DNA of 64,000 bases. Source: an uncultured Parabacteroides sp. (GTDB lineage: Bacteria > Bacteroidota > Bacteroidia > Bacteroidales > Tannerellaceae). The notes beneath the pieces were generated by a model that was given only the letters and a program-made list of their open reading frames with translations, did no database searches and was not told where the DNA came from. This document shows, in pieces, positions 37,510 to 46,914 of the stretch. The stretch covers positions 11,986 to 75,985 of the forward strand of contig URZO01000012.1 of NCBI GenBank assembly GCA_900552465.1. Direction: 5' to 3'. Made by a program: the position numbers and the translations under genes. How positions within the stretch are numbered: the first letter of the stretch is position 1; each line of letters opens with the position of its first letter.

Positions 37510-37517
37510 CAAATATA
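37510..37517 (-). promoter_or_regulatory. Putative -7 box of the GH43-GH51 gene
   Basis: Minus strand TATATTTG, 51 nt upstream of the ATG at 37458. No good -33 box was found. Confidence 0.35.
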
Positions 37518-37612
37518 AAGAAAAAGTGTAAGTTTACACACTAATTACACCCCAATTAAGTAAACAAACAGCTAAAAATAGCCCTGACAGCAATTTATTC
37601 CTTGTTTTTATA

Positions 37613-37620
37613 TACTTTTG
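37613..37620 (+). promoter_or_regulatory. Putative -7 box of the PfkB-family kinase gene
   Basis: TACTTTTG followed by CAGC, a common form of the Bacteroidota -7 box, 20 nt upstream of the ATG at 37641. Confidence 0.5.
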
Positions 37621-37640
37621 CAGCTTGATAAATAAGTTAT

Positions 37641-38519
37641 ATGAATACACATGATCTTTGTTGCATCGGGCACATCACTTTGGATAAGATTGTGACTCCG
37701 AAACGCACCATACATATGCCGGGAGGAACCGCTTTTTATTTCGCACATGCAATCAGCCACTTAGACGCCTCCAACTTCCAATTAGTGACAGCCCTTGCCG
37801 CGAGCGAGATGGCTGCCGTCGACGATATCCGCAGTAAAGGTATCGAGGTAAAGGTATTGCCAAGCGTCCATTCCGTTTATTTCGAAAACACGTATGGAGA
37901 GAACCAGGATAACCGGACACAGCGGGTCTTGGCGAAAGCCGACCCGTTTACGGCAGAAGGGCTACAGGACGTAAACGCCCGGATTTTCCACTTAGGAAGC
38001 CTGCTGGCCGACGACTTCTCGCTCGATGTGGTGAAATACTTGTCGACCAAAGGTATCCTGTCGGTCGACGCCCAGGGTTACTTACGCGAAGTTCGCGGCG
38101 AAAAGGTTTTTGCCGTCGACTGGCCAGAGAAGCAGGAAGCCCTGAAGTACATCCATATCCTGAAAGCCAACGAGCATGAAACGGAAGTCCTTACCGGCTG
38201 CAAAGACCCTCGGAAGGCGGCCCTGATGCTTGCCGACTGGGGTGTAAAAGAGGTACTACTGACACTGGGCAGCATGGGATCTGTCATCTATGCCGACGGC
38301 GAATTCCATGAAATCCCCGCCTATCCGCCTACGGAAGTAGTAGACGCCACCGGTTGCGGCGACACCTACATGGTCGGCTACCTGTACATGCGAGGCAAAG
38401 GCGCCTCCTACAAAGAAGCCGGTTGTTTCGCCGCCGCCATGTGCACGATCAAACTGGAAGCCTCCGGCCCTTTCGACGGTACGGAAGAAGAGGTTTGGGA
38501 GATCGTGAGGAAGGGATAA
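37641..38519 (+). CDS. PfkB-family carbohydrate/nucleoside kinase
   Basis: 292 residues. The ribokinase-fold signatures are present: N-terminal CCIGHITLDKIV and GGTAFYFAHAISHL, and the C-terminal ATP/catalytic motif VVDATGCGDTYMVGYLYMRG, where the DATGCGD aspartate is the catalytic base. It should phosphorylate a sugar, nucleoside or similar small molecule with ATP in the cytoplasm; the substrate cannot be assigned from motifs. The gene is monocistronic with its own promoter and two terminator-like hairpins. Confidence 0.88.
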   Translation: MNTHDLCCIGHITLDKIVTPKRTIHMPGGTAFYFAHAISHLDASNFQLVTALAASEMAAVDDIRSKGIEVKVLPSVHSVYFENTYGENQDNRTQRVLAKADPFTAEGLQDVNARIFHLGSLLADDFSLDVVKYLSTKGILSVDAQGYLREVRGEKVFAVDWPEKQEALKYIHILKANEHETEVLTGCKDPRKAALMLADWGVKEVLLTLGSMGSVIYADGEFHEIPAYPPTEVVDATGCGDTYMVGYLYMRGKGASYKEAGCFAAAMCTIKLEASGPFDGTEEEVWEIVRKG

Positions 38520-38520
38520 C

Positions 38521-38578
38521 AAATTGCCGGATAGAAACAGCAATATTTCGGGAAATTGCTGTTTCTATCCGGCAATTT
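38521..38578. terminator. Perfect 24-bp stem hairpin after the PfkB gene
   Basis: Arms 38521-38544 and 38555-38578 are perfectly complementary over 24 nt (AAATTGCCGGATAGAAACAG then CAAT), with a 10-nt loop. It starts one base after the stop codon. The stem is far longer than termination needs, so it may also protect the RNA 3' end or be a repeat remnant. Confidence 0.7.
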
Positions 38579-38581
38579 AGC

Positions 38582-38620
38582 AAAAAGGGGAGAACCTCAC
38601 GGTTCCCCCCTTTCCTTTTT
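38582..38620 (+). terminator. Rho-independent terminator of the PfkB gene
   Basis: AAAGGGGAGAACC pairs with GGTTCCCCCCTTT (one mismatch, 4-nt loop), followed by CCTTTTTT on the plus strand. The A run on the left could also serve the minus-strand gene ending at 38680. Confidence 0.8.
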
Positions 38621-38679
38621 TGAATCAAATGATTCCCTCTTTACGAGGAGCGCATAGCTTGATGCAGGGTTATTAATTA

Positions 38680-41600
38680 CTACCTAACGATTACTTTCGT
38701 TGTCGTTGCTTTACCGGCAGCAGACATGCGGACAATGTAGAGGCCGCTGTTGGCAGGAACCTGTACCGCGCTGCTGATGGAGTTGTTGTAGATAACCTGT
38801 CCACCCAGATTGATGATCGAAACCTCTACCGGGGCAGCCGGTTCGATGATGATCTGTCCGCTGCGGCTGTAAACCAGACTTTCGGAGAGTATCTTTTCGA
38901 TAGCTGTCGCAAAGTCTACCGTCACCTGGCACATGGCCGTGAAACCACCGTCCACAGTCGTCGCAATAATGGTGGTTCGTCCAACCTTCAAAGCCTTCAC
39001 TGTTCCATCGGCATCCACACTGGCAACCGCCGGGTCCGTACTGGTCCACTTCACATCCTTCTTGGTTGCACCGGTCGGAGTGACTGTAGCCACTAACTTT
39101 TCAGATTTCAGGCGCGGCAACGTAAGCGTTGTCTTGTTAAGGGAGATACCGGTAACGGCTGTCCCTTCACCTGGGGTGTCACCGCCGCCGCCTTCGCTAC
39201 CGGATTTGAAGGTAATGGTTACAGTAAATGCTTCACTTCCGGCAATACAATACCATTTTTTAGGTTCACCACTAATCGATTCACCACCGGCAGTAGCATT
39301 TGCTCCAACAACAGAGACATCTCCAATCGTACCACTGGTAGTCGTAATAAACAACTTCATGCCGGCAGGCACTTTATCCGTAGCCGGATTGATCACCTTG
39401 CCTGTAGCATCTGTAAAGATCAGATTACTTGCATTTCCATTCTCAACCTTGACAGTCATAAGATAGGTTGCCACTCCTTTCAATGAGACGTAAGATTTAA
39501 GAGAAAGACCATTTACCGAATAGTTATTTGCATCACTCGGAGCGAAGTCTATATCTTGCTCTCCTGCCTTTTCTATAGCTTTATCTTCATACCAGGTAAA
39601 CTGTCCCGGGACAGGGTTCCCCTGTGCATCGATAACCTTTCCATTTGTATCCAGAATAGAAGTAGACAACATGGCATTCTTGGCTACAGGTGAAGCATTC
39701 GGCACCTGAATATTATTTGCCGTCAGCACCTGTGGATTGATTGTAATCTTACCGATCTCTGTTTCTCCAAGTGCGCTATAATCAGTGCCATTGTCACAAC
39801 TTACTTTAATCTTGTAAGTTCCGGCATCGATAGGGTCAGTAGTCGTATACGTATCCGTATTATTAGACTGTTTTACATACTGAATTTTCCAGGCGACATC
39901 TGTAGCTAAACCTAAATCAAAAGGACTGTAAGCTAATGAGCTACCAGTATAGTCAATATTCTTATCTACATTTGTCGGAGTGGTAGGAGCAGACATTTGT
40001 GTGAAAGCCTCAGCAGCAACACTAACCGTCACATTATTAGATACTGTAAACGTATGATTGCTTTGATTTAGCGTACCACCATCTGTTAAAGTTATCTTAT
40101 CCCAATTGACCTTATAGCCCGCATCAGCTTTTGCATTAAGCGTCAATGTCAAGCCTGAATAGGTCTTTGCAACCGAGACGAAATCATTCTCGACAGAAAC
40201 AGTACCATGATCACCGGCATTGGTCGCATAAGTGATCGTAACCGTTTTTGCCTGATCAGCCTGAGATGATGCAACCGATGTAGTCTTTATATATCCCATG
40301 TTATCATCTGCAGGGACAAAGTAAATGACGGAAGAGCCACCTGCTTTTGTTGCCGGCTCACGGTTCGGATATTTACTGTTGAAAGCGGCCTGATCCAACC
40401 ATTCACCAGCTACTGTTGTTGTTGCAGCCGTTGCTGCTTCTCCCAATTTATCAGTAAACGGGATATCCAGCACACCCGGCATCCCCGGCTTAATCTCCAA
40501 CGTATAGTCCGTTTCATTCTTATAAGCTGCATACAGGTCATCGGCATCACGTATGATGATCACCTTATAAGTTCCGACAGTCGAAGGTGCTACAACTTCT
40601 TTATCGTTTTTATCTTTAAACGTCACCTTGAAATCACTCAGGTTGGCAGCCGTTTTAACGGTGTACACATAGGCGTTACCATTATAGACAACTTCGGTCT
40701 TCCGTTCATTCTGGATACTGACCGGTTCGAGCTTCTTTACCAAAGCAGAGAAGTTCATATTGCCTTCCACCAGCAAGTCGTTATTGCCATTGGCAATCGC
40801 CTGGTTGTTCAACAGAAGGGAAATCAGCTTGTGGGTACCCTTATATTCCTCTTTGATAGAGGCTGTCACATTCTTAATCGGAGTGTTGAACTCAGACGGT
40901 TCGAACGTAACATTGCTAAACTCAACCTGTGCAGGAGCCTGGTTCGTCACTTCATATTTCTCTTTTATGAAGCTTGCAGCAATATTCATTGCAGCATTAA
41001 CCTTAATAAAGTCACCTGTTACATCTTCGCCACCGGCTTTCAGCCATTCCAACTTGTACCCCCTGTTCGGGACTGCGACAATTGTCAGGGCAGAACCTTT
41101 GTCCACAGAAGAGTTCGGATTAACAGCATTATTTCCACCATCCAGCATTGTGATAGATCCGTTAACAGGATCAGTAACGGTTACCATCACTTTCGATGTC
41201 GGTATATCTTCAAACTCTACACTTACCGTATAAGAACCACCTTCGTCTCCACCTACTACAAAATTGTTGGCTACGGTTGGCGTACCAGTAGCGCCATCTG
41301 TTGCTTTATAGGTATAAGAAACAGATTTTACTTGCTTACCGGAAGCTGGTGTGGCAACGATTGTCAGGTTTGTGCCGTACGGAATTTGAGTATCTGATGT
41401 AATAGCTGTAGCACCATTTAAAACCTGGACTGTTCCGTTAGATGCAGAAGAAATAGTCACCTTACGGGTCGCTTTTGCGAAAGCCGCCTTGAAAACAGTT
41501 CCGTCGGGTACGGCAGTAACTGTTTTTTCTTTAGCTACCTCCATGTTCTCTGTATCATTAGAATTGTTTGCGTCAGCAGGCGAAACCCATGAAACGAACT

Positions 41601-42699
41601 TATATCCCTTTGCAGGTGTGGCAGTCGCCGTTATATCGGCATAAGCGCTTGTCGTTCCTACATACTTATTATCAGGAGTCGCGTCTTTGATCGCAACTGT
41701 ACCGCCGGCAGATTGTTCTACGGTGACGGTAGCGACATATAGTGCAGAGACTGTTATGCTTTCTGTTTTTGTATTATAGATAGCAGAAGAGTCCGGGGTA
41801 AAAACGGCAGTATAGCTTGTAGTTGTCCCCTTAACAAGTTTCTGGTTCGGGTCAGCCCATGCCCATGTACCTTTGATCTCACGCTCGCCATATTTACAGA
41901 TACCGCCTGTGATTGTTGCAACAGAAAGGGGTTGGCCTTCCCGCAAGGTTGCATCCTCACATTTTGGTTTGTCGCTATCAGCAACTGTCAGCGCCAACTT
42001 ATTATTAATAACCAACGGTATTACCATGTCCAAGCCTTTCTTGTCGGCTGTTTCATCGGCCTGGAGTTTGACATAGTAAGTGCCGGCGGCCTTGATATCG
42101 GAAGCTCCGCTTGATATCTTATCGGCTTCTGCACAAGCTTTCGTTTTATAATAGCCTTTTATAATATCCGTATTACTTGTTCCGTTATCCTTTACGGTCA
42201 CAGCCGTAGCACCCCCGTCGGTATTAACCGTCTGTGTCGTATTTTCGAAAGTCAGGTTCCAACTTTCTTTCTCTTTCCAGGTTACCGTTACATTAGTTTC
42301 TTCCTTTATCTGTCCGAGCGGAAGAGAATAGAGGTTCGGCTTTCCTGCCTCAAAAATGAGAGTCCCAAGAATTGTTTTAGCATCTACAGAACCTGTCCAG
42401 ATCGCTTTCTTTGCACCGACCTTCAGCGAGTCGATCGTCTGGCCGGCCTGCGCTTTCAGGCCGAGGCGAATGTATGAACCATACTTAACCTGATTACCTT
42501 TCAGGATCACAGAATCTTTCGTATTCTTATAATCTCTTATCCATACCGTATCGGCAGCAGCGCCTTTATCCGTTACATTCAGCGTCACCATGAAGCCAGG
42601 CTCAGCGGGTGCTTTTGTGTCTATATTTTGTGCGTATATCGTCGGGGCCACAGCGAGGAGGGCGAGGGATAACGCGGTCTTTATATTCTTCATATTCAT
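38680..42699 (-). CDS. Giant surface protein with InlB-B-like, MBG-like and Big2 repeats and T9SS tail
   Basis: 1339 residues with a signal peptide (about 1-23). Modules in order: an N-terminal unknown region, three or more B-repeat-like units (about 315-590; VEQSAGGTVAIKD, ATATPAKGYKFVSWVSP, VTDPVNGSITMLDGG), MBG-like beta modules with YTVKTAANLSDFKVTF and GTYKVIIIRDADD, a repeat of these around 850-1090, and a Big2 Ig-like domain (ISLNKTTLTLPRLKSEKLVA...) at about 1180-1255. The last ~75 residues (LVYSRSGQIIIEPAAPVEVS, ending TTTKVIVR) form a type A T9SS sorting tail. It is probably an adhesin or stalk displayed by the T9SS. It follows the beta-helix protein gene by 14 nt. Confidence 0.85.
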   Translation of the reverse strand: MNMKNIKTALSLALLAVAPTIYAQNIDTKAPAEPGFMVTLNVTDKGAAADTVWIRDYKNTKDSVILKGNQVKYGSYIRLGLKAQAGQTIDSLKVGAKKAIWTGSVDAKTILGTLIFEAGKPNLYSLPLGQIKEETNVTVTWKEKESWNLTFENTTQTVNTDGGATAVTVKDNGTSNTDIIKGYYKTKACAEADKISSGASDIKAAGTYYVKLQADETADKKGLDMVIPLVINNKLALTVADSDKPKCEDATLREGQPLSVATITGGICKYGEREIKGTWAWADPNQKLVKGTTTSYTAVFTPDSSAIYNTKTESITVSALYVATVTVEQSAGGTVAIKDATPDNKYVGTTSAYADITATATPAKGYKFVSWVSPADANNSNDTENMEVAKEKTVTAVPDGTVFKAAFAKATRKVTISSASNGTVQVLNGATAITSDTQIPYGTNLTIVATPASGKQVKSVSYTYKATDGATGTPTVANNFVVGGDEGGSYTVSVEFEDIPTSKVMVTVTDPVNGSITMLDGGNNAVNPNSSVDKGSALTIVAVPNRGYKLEWLKAGGEDVTGDFIKVNAAMNIAASFIKEKYEVTNQAPAQVEFSNVTFEPSEFNTPIKNVTASIKEEYKGTHKLISLLLNNQAIANGNNDLLVEGNMNFSALVKKLEPVSIQNERKTEVVYNGNAYVYTVKTAANLSDFKVTFKDKNDKEVVAPSTVGTYKVIIIRDADDLYAAYKNETDYTLEIKPGMPGVLDIPFTDKLGEAATAATTTVAGEWLDQAAFNSKYPNREPATKAGGSSVIYFVPADDNMGYIKTTSVASSQADQAKTVTITYATNAGDHGTVSVENDFVSVAKTYSGLTLTLNAKADAGYKVNWDKITLTDGGTLNQSNHTFTVSNNVTVSVAAEAFTQMSAPTTPTNVDKNIDYTGSSLAYSPFDLGLATDVAWKIQYVKQSNNTDTYTTTDPIDAGTYKIKVSCDNGTDYSALGETEIGKITINPQVLTANNIQVPNASPVAKNAMLSTSILDTNGKVIDAQGNPVPGQFTWYEDKAIEKAGEQDIDFAPSDANNYSVNGLSLKSYVSLKGVATYLMTVKVENGNASNLIFTDATGKVINPATDKVPAGMKLFITTTSGTIGDVSVVGANATAGGESISGEPKKWYCIAGSEAFTVTITFKSGSEGGGGDTPGEGTAVTGISLNKTTLTLPRLKSEKLVATVTPTGATKKDVKWTSTDPAVASVDADGTVKALKVGRTTIIATTVDGGFTAMCQVTVDFATAIEKILSESLVYSRSGQIIIEPAAPVEVSIINLGGQVIYNNSISSAVQVPANSGLYIVRMSAAGKATTTKVIVR

Positions 42700-42713
42700 G
42701 TCGATTTTAATTG

Positions 42714-45700
42714 TTACTTAACGATTACCTTCTGTTTGTTTACAACATAGATGCCGGCCGGGAGATTGATCTGATAGCCGTCGGATACGACGCGGGCATT
42801 ATAATGAATGCGGCCTAACATATCAGCGACAACCACCTGAACAGGTTCAGCCGTGCGGATCGTGATCATACCATGACCGGATTCAACATAATATCCTTCC
42901 ACCGGAGCGATCACCTCATTGCCTGTCGGCGTATCGCCAACACGCAGAGAGCGCAATGTGCTGGTCGTCGCCGCGTCAGCCAGGATATAGCTCTGGAACG
43001 GAGCGACTGTCGGCGTGAACTGCTGCTTGAACACATTCTCCGTTGCATCAAAGATGTAGGCATAACCCGGAAGCTGCATATTGTAGAGGTTCGGGTTGGC
43101 ACACATTTTCAAGGTAGGATTAGTACTCTTCAATTCGTTAACCACTGGAGCAGCTTTTGTTTCTAAAGAGACATTAGCCGGGCTTGTTACGTAGATCAGA
43201 CTGTCTTTCTTGTCGCAAGCGATCAGGCAGGCAGAATCGGGAGTTGCACTTGCTGTTTTCATTTCAAACTCAACAGCATTTGCTTTTACGGTTGCACCCC
43301 AAAGACCTGTTTCACCATCAGTTCCAAAGTGTCCCTCTTTAGTTGTAACTGCATTACCGTTTGTCGTTTCACCTTCAGCATCTCTGACAATCATCGTCTT
43401 GCTGTCACCCAACGTATTGAACGGAAATCCGAATGCTTTCCACTTATCCGTCACCTTATAGGTCAACTGGACAGCTTTAGCTGTTACGGCTGTATTCGGA
43501 AGCACCTTCAACTGTGCGCCTTCTTCCATAAAGACGGTATCGAGGATCATTGCTGTGTTGATGTTCAGGATACCATTGCTCTTGATTATAACATTCTGCT
43601 CTGCATGCATGGCATCGTTCCAAGACTGTTCGGTTTCAATAACCGGAGTAGAGAACGCAGAAACGACAGCCAACTTATTGTCCGCAAGTGTCAACGCCTT
43701 TACCGTTTTGTTCTTTGCTTCTTTCGCAAATTCGACCGCTTCATCCTTGTCTGTTACCAGATAAGCATCCTCGCAGTTGATAACCAAACCTTTTCTCAAA
43801 GCAGAAGCAGTAAGGTCTTTTTCATTGAATGTTGCATATTTCACACCCGTATTCATCACACCGGCTACATTTGCAAAATCTTGATCGATCAACAGAGAAT
43901 CCAGACCGGTAGAGATACTATCCAACTGAACAGTAGCACTGTTACTGACATATTCGGTTGCCAGGTTGGATGTCCAAACACGAGAAGTAGCATCATTATT
44001 TGATGTATGCAAAGTTGCTTTTGCCCAAGAACGGCTCAGTGTGCTTCCATAAGTACCGGAAACCATTGCTTTAATTTGCTCTGCTGTAGGAGTTAACGGA
44101 GTGCTCGTCCCAAATTTATCTTTATATGCATAACGGTCATAGTAAGCAATCTGTGGAGCAGCATCCTTTGCATACTCACCCAGTTTACAACCGTCATTCA
44201 AAATGATACCCGGCAAGTTATCTCTCTCACGGGAAAGTTTAACAGCGAACTTCTTATTTCCGCTTGTTGTAAAGTTTGTTGCTTTCAGTACGGAAGAGTT
44301 CAGGTGAACAGCCCCTTGAAGGTTATTGTCCATTGCTACGTTATTAAATATAAGACCTGTAAAATTGTAAGCATTGATACCGACAACATCCATATCTTTC
44401 ATAATAAGATTGTTAATAGTTATAGTACTAACGTTATCATTTCCTTCTATATAGAACAGGTACTTTTTAGAACCGTCATTACTTGAATCGTTTGTATATT
44501 TCTTTCCAGAAATGGATTTACCGTTCCCTTCAATCGTCAAAGCCAGGTTCTTCATTTTAGAACCTTTCAAGTAGAAAAGACCCTGGAAATCCCCAGCTCC
44601 TCCCATCAATGTTGTACTTCCATCAAATGTCAAATCCTTTTCTATTGTAATAACAGAAGTCGTTTTCTCTTCACCGCCATCTTTAATCATTCCTACAGCA
44701 GTCTGCATTTCTGCAAAAGTAGAGACATTGGCATCGAAAGATTTGCCGTACTTCAAAGTACCCGTCTTTGTCAATGTCACGCCGCTTGTCATTGAGAGGC
44801 CGTCGTTGAAGGTCCAGGTTTTACTGGCACCGAGAGTAAACGCTTTCATCCAAGTTTCTTTACCATTGTTTACATTTACCAAAACTGAATCGATAGTAGC
44901 TTTTGTACCTGTCACAGTAACGTCTGCAACATTCAAACCACTACTTACACCAACAGTCGGAACGTTTGTTCCACCTTCAAATATAAATGACACCTTTTCA
45001 GGAACACCTACTTGCGAGCTTCCATAATTAGTCTGCCACTGATAAGTTCCACCCAGATATACATATATATCTTTCGGATCGCTCGGATATGTACAATTTT
45101 TGAACGTCATTGTGATATCTTTTGCCATACCACGATTCACGCCGGCAATCTCAATCGGGTACTTGGTTGTTTTTGTAAATGTACAATTATCAAATGTTCC
45201 ATTTACTTTATCGCTACGTCCGTTCGAACCATTGCCGTAAACACCACCGATGATCGTTGCACCCTTGACAATTGCTGTTGCTTCTTTTACATAAGCCTTG
45301 TTGCCATCAGTTCCGCCAACACCTATATAGCAGTAAGTTCCTCCTCTGATATCCAAGATAGCTCTTTCAACCGTATTTTTACATGCAGAGAACTCCCCAT
45401 AAGCAGTACCGTCTGTACGTCCGCTTTCCAAACCACCGCAAATAACCCAGTTATAGGGAATACCTACAGAAGCCGTTCCCGAAAGAGATATATTTACATT
45501 CTTAGTCACATTATGATACAAACCACCACCAAACAAACTGTTAGTTACCGTTCCGCCAGTCATAACAATACGTGTTGAATCTGTAACACCTGCTGCTGTC
45601 GATTTAACAGCACCGCTTGTTCCAATCTCGCCGTAGCCACCACCGAATAACATAGAGACTGTACCGCCAGTCATAGAAATATCGGTATTTGTCACTGTAG

Positions 45701-46688
45701 CATTCTTTTTACCTCCGAAGATAACCGGATTACATCGTTTTGGCAGCTCTACCAATATGCCGCCGTTCGCATCTTTAATAGCAGTAAAATCAGGATATAA
45801 TTCACTTTGTTCAATAGATATTGGCTTACCATCTGCATAAACAAAATTGTAACCAATCGTCCAATCTGTATGATTAGGGAATACGGAATAATATTCCATA
45901 TCCAGACCCGACTTTACCCAGTACTTCTTAGCCTTCTCTTTTACAACGCCATTGACAACAGTTGCATTTATTGTGTAGGTCTCCCAATAACCATATCCCT
46001 CTGGTACCGTAACTATATCATCCGCTGTTGTCTGTTCTGTCCAGATCTTATACGGTTCATCAAAGCGCGAGATGTGATCAAACGTGAATTTAAGCGTATA
46101 TTCAGGAGTACCTTTATCTATATTAACACCGCCCCAAACGTTCCGGTCTGTTTGAAAGCCTTTAGCTTCAACAATAGAATGAACCAATAAACCGGCATGT
46201 GCATTATCTAATGAAGCAACCTCATCCAGTACCGTTGTCATAGCAGATTGGACATTGATACCGGATGCCATGGATTCTCTAACACACAAATCCTTCAATG
46301 TAACTGTCTGTCCGGATTGTCCACCTGAAATCGTTACCAGATTGGCAGAACTACTAATGATCTCGCCATCTTTTTTAGGCCATTCGGCTGTTTTATCTGC
46401 AATTATTTGCGTTTCCAAGCCAAGTCCCGGAGGAATAATACCGACTAAAACTATAGGTTTATCAATCACTAATTGAGAAGTCAAGTAATAGTTTGCCGGA
46501 GCCAGCTGGATCGTATCGCCAGCAGCAGCTCGATTGATCGAGTCGCGCAGTCCCTGGACATCCCCTACCTTATTACCTATTGTGCCAACATGGAAAACAT
46601 GATGGGTGCCGCCTTCCGCATGTAGCCAACCGACGCTTGCCACCAGCCCTATACTGGCAGCAAGCAAAAAGTGTAATTTTCGCTTCAT
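42714..46688 (-). CDS. Giant right-handed beta-helix surface protein with T9SS tail
   Basis: 1324 residues with a signal peptide (about 1-25). The region from about 30 to 420 reads as a pectate-lyase-like beta-helix (GLRDSINRAAAGDTIQLAPA, then repeated ...VTISGGQSGQTVTLKDL and MTGGTVSMLFGGGYGEIG units). Further beta-helix coils lie at about 660-860. I saw no catalytic residues of a lyase, so adhesion is as likely as hydrolysis. The C-terminal tail (GYYVESGHGMITIRTAEPVQ, VVVADMLGRIHYN, ending VVNKQKVIVK) matches a T9SS type A domain. It is the first of two genes, 14 nt before the next; upstream is a tandem repeat array. Confidence 0.82.
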   Translation of the reverse strand: MKRKLHFLLAASIGLVASVGWLHAEGGTHHVFHVGTIGNKVGDVQGLRDSINRAAAGDTIQLAPANYYLTSQLVIDKPIVLVGIIPPGLGLETQIIADKTAEWPKKDGEIISSSANLVTISGGQSGQTVTLKDLCVRESMASGINVQSAMTTVLDEVASLDNAHAGLLVHSIVEAKGFQTDRNVWGGVNIDKGTPEYTLKFTFDHISRFDEPYKIWTEQTTADDIVTVPEGYGYWETYTINATVVNGVVKEKAKKYWVKSGLDMEYYSVFPNHTDWTIGYNFVYADGKPISIEQSELYPDFTAIKDANGGILVELPKRCNPVIFGGKKNATVTNTDISMTGGTVSMLFGGGYGEIGTSGAVKSTAAGVTDSTRIVMTGGTVTNSLFGGGLYHNVTKNVNISLSGTASVGIPYNWVICGGLESGRTDGTAYGEFSACKNTVERAILDIRGGTYCYIGVGGTDGNKAYVKEATAIVKGATIIGGVYGNGSNGRSDKVNGTFDNCTFTKTTKYPIEIAGVNRGMAKDITMTFKNCTYPSDPKDIYVYLGGTYQWQTNYGSSQVGVPEKVSFIFEGGTNVPTVGVSSGLNVADVTVTGTKATIDSVLVNVNNGKETWMKAFTLGASKTWTFNDGLSMTSGVTLTKTGTLKYGKSFDANVSTFAEMQTAVGMIKDGGEEKTTSVITIEKDLTFDGSTTLMGGAGDFQGLFYLKGSKMKNLALTIEGNGKSISGKKYTNDSSNDGSKKYLFYIEGNDNVSTITINNLIMKDMDVVGINAYNFTGLIFNNVAMDNNLQGAVHLNSSVLKATNFTTSGNKKFAVKLSRERDNLPGIILNDGCKLGEYAKDAAPQIAYYDRYAYKDKFGTSTPLTPTAEQIKAMVSGTYGSTLSRSWAKATLHTSNNDATSRVWTSNLATEYVSNSATVQLDSISTGLDSLLIDQDFANVAGVMNTGVKYATFNEKDLTASALRKGLVINCEDAYLVTDKDEAVEFAKEAKNKTVKALTLADNKLAVVSAFSTPVIETEQSWNDAMHAEQNVIIKSNGILNINTAMILDTVFMEEGAQLKVLPNTAVTAKAVQLTYKVTDKWKAFGFPFNTLGDSKTMIVRDAEGETTNGNAVTTKEGHFGTDGETGLWGATVKANAVEFEMKTASATPDSACLIACDKKDSLIYVTSPANVSLETKAAPVVNELKSTNPTLKMCANPNLYNMQLPGYAYIFDATENVFKQQFTPTVAPFQSYILADAATTSTLRSLRVGDTPTGNEVIAPVEGYYVESGHGMITIRTAEPVQVVVADMLGRIHYNARVVSDGYQINLPAGIYVVNKQKVIVK

Positions 46689-46757
46689 AAGCTCTTGTTT
46701 TTAAAGTGAGTAATTTAATATTGAATAAGTTCTTAACATTTATTAGTTGGATAGGTG

Positions 46758-46877
46758 TCGAGGCCAGGGTCAACACTTGTATCGAAGCCTAAGTCGACAC
46801 TCATATCGAAGCCGGGATCGACACCCATATCGAACGAGGGGGCGATACAGGTATCGAAGCCTGCTTCTTCTTATATG
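46758..46877. repeat. Five 24-bp units, imperfect palindromes with 2-nt spacers
   Basis: Units begin at 46758, 46782, 46806, 46830 and 46854 (the last degenerate), exactly 24 bp apart. Phased four bases earlier, each reads as GTRTCGA, 8 nt, TCGAYAC with up to two mismatches and a 2-nt spacer. The array lies downstream of the HU-like gene stop (46915) and about 70 bp upstream of the beta-helix gene. In one frame it would encode 8-residue repeats (SKPGSTPI), but no gene is supported. Confidence 0.85.
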
Positions 46878-46914
46878 AGGGTTGGGAGAGCGGCATCAAG
46901 GCCACCCTTCCGGG

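Noticed and set aside
42714..46688. Active pectate lyase
   Set aside because: The beta-helix pattern is present but I could not find lyase catalytic residues, so only the fold is claimed.
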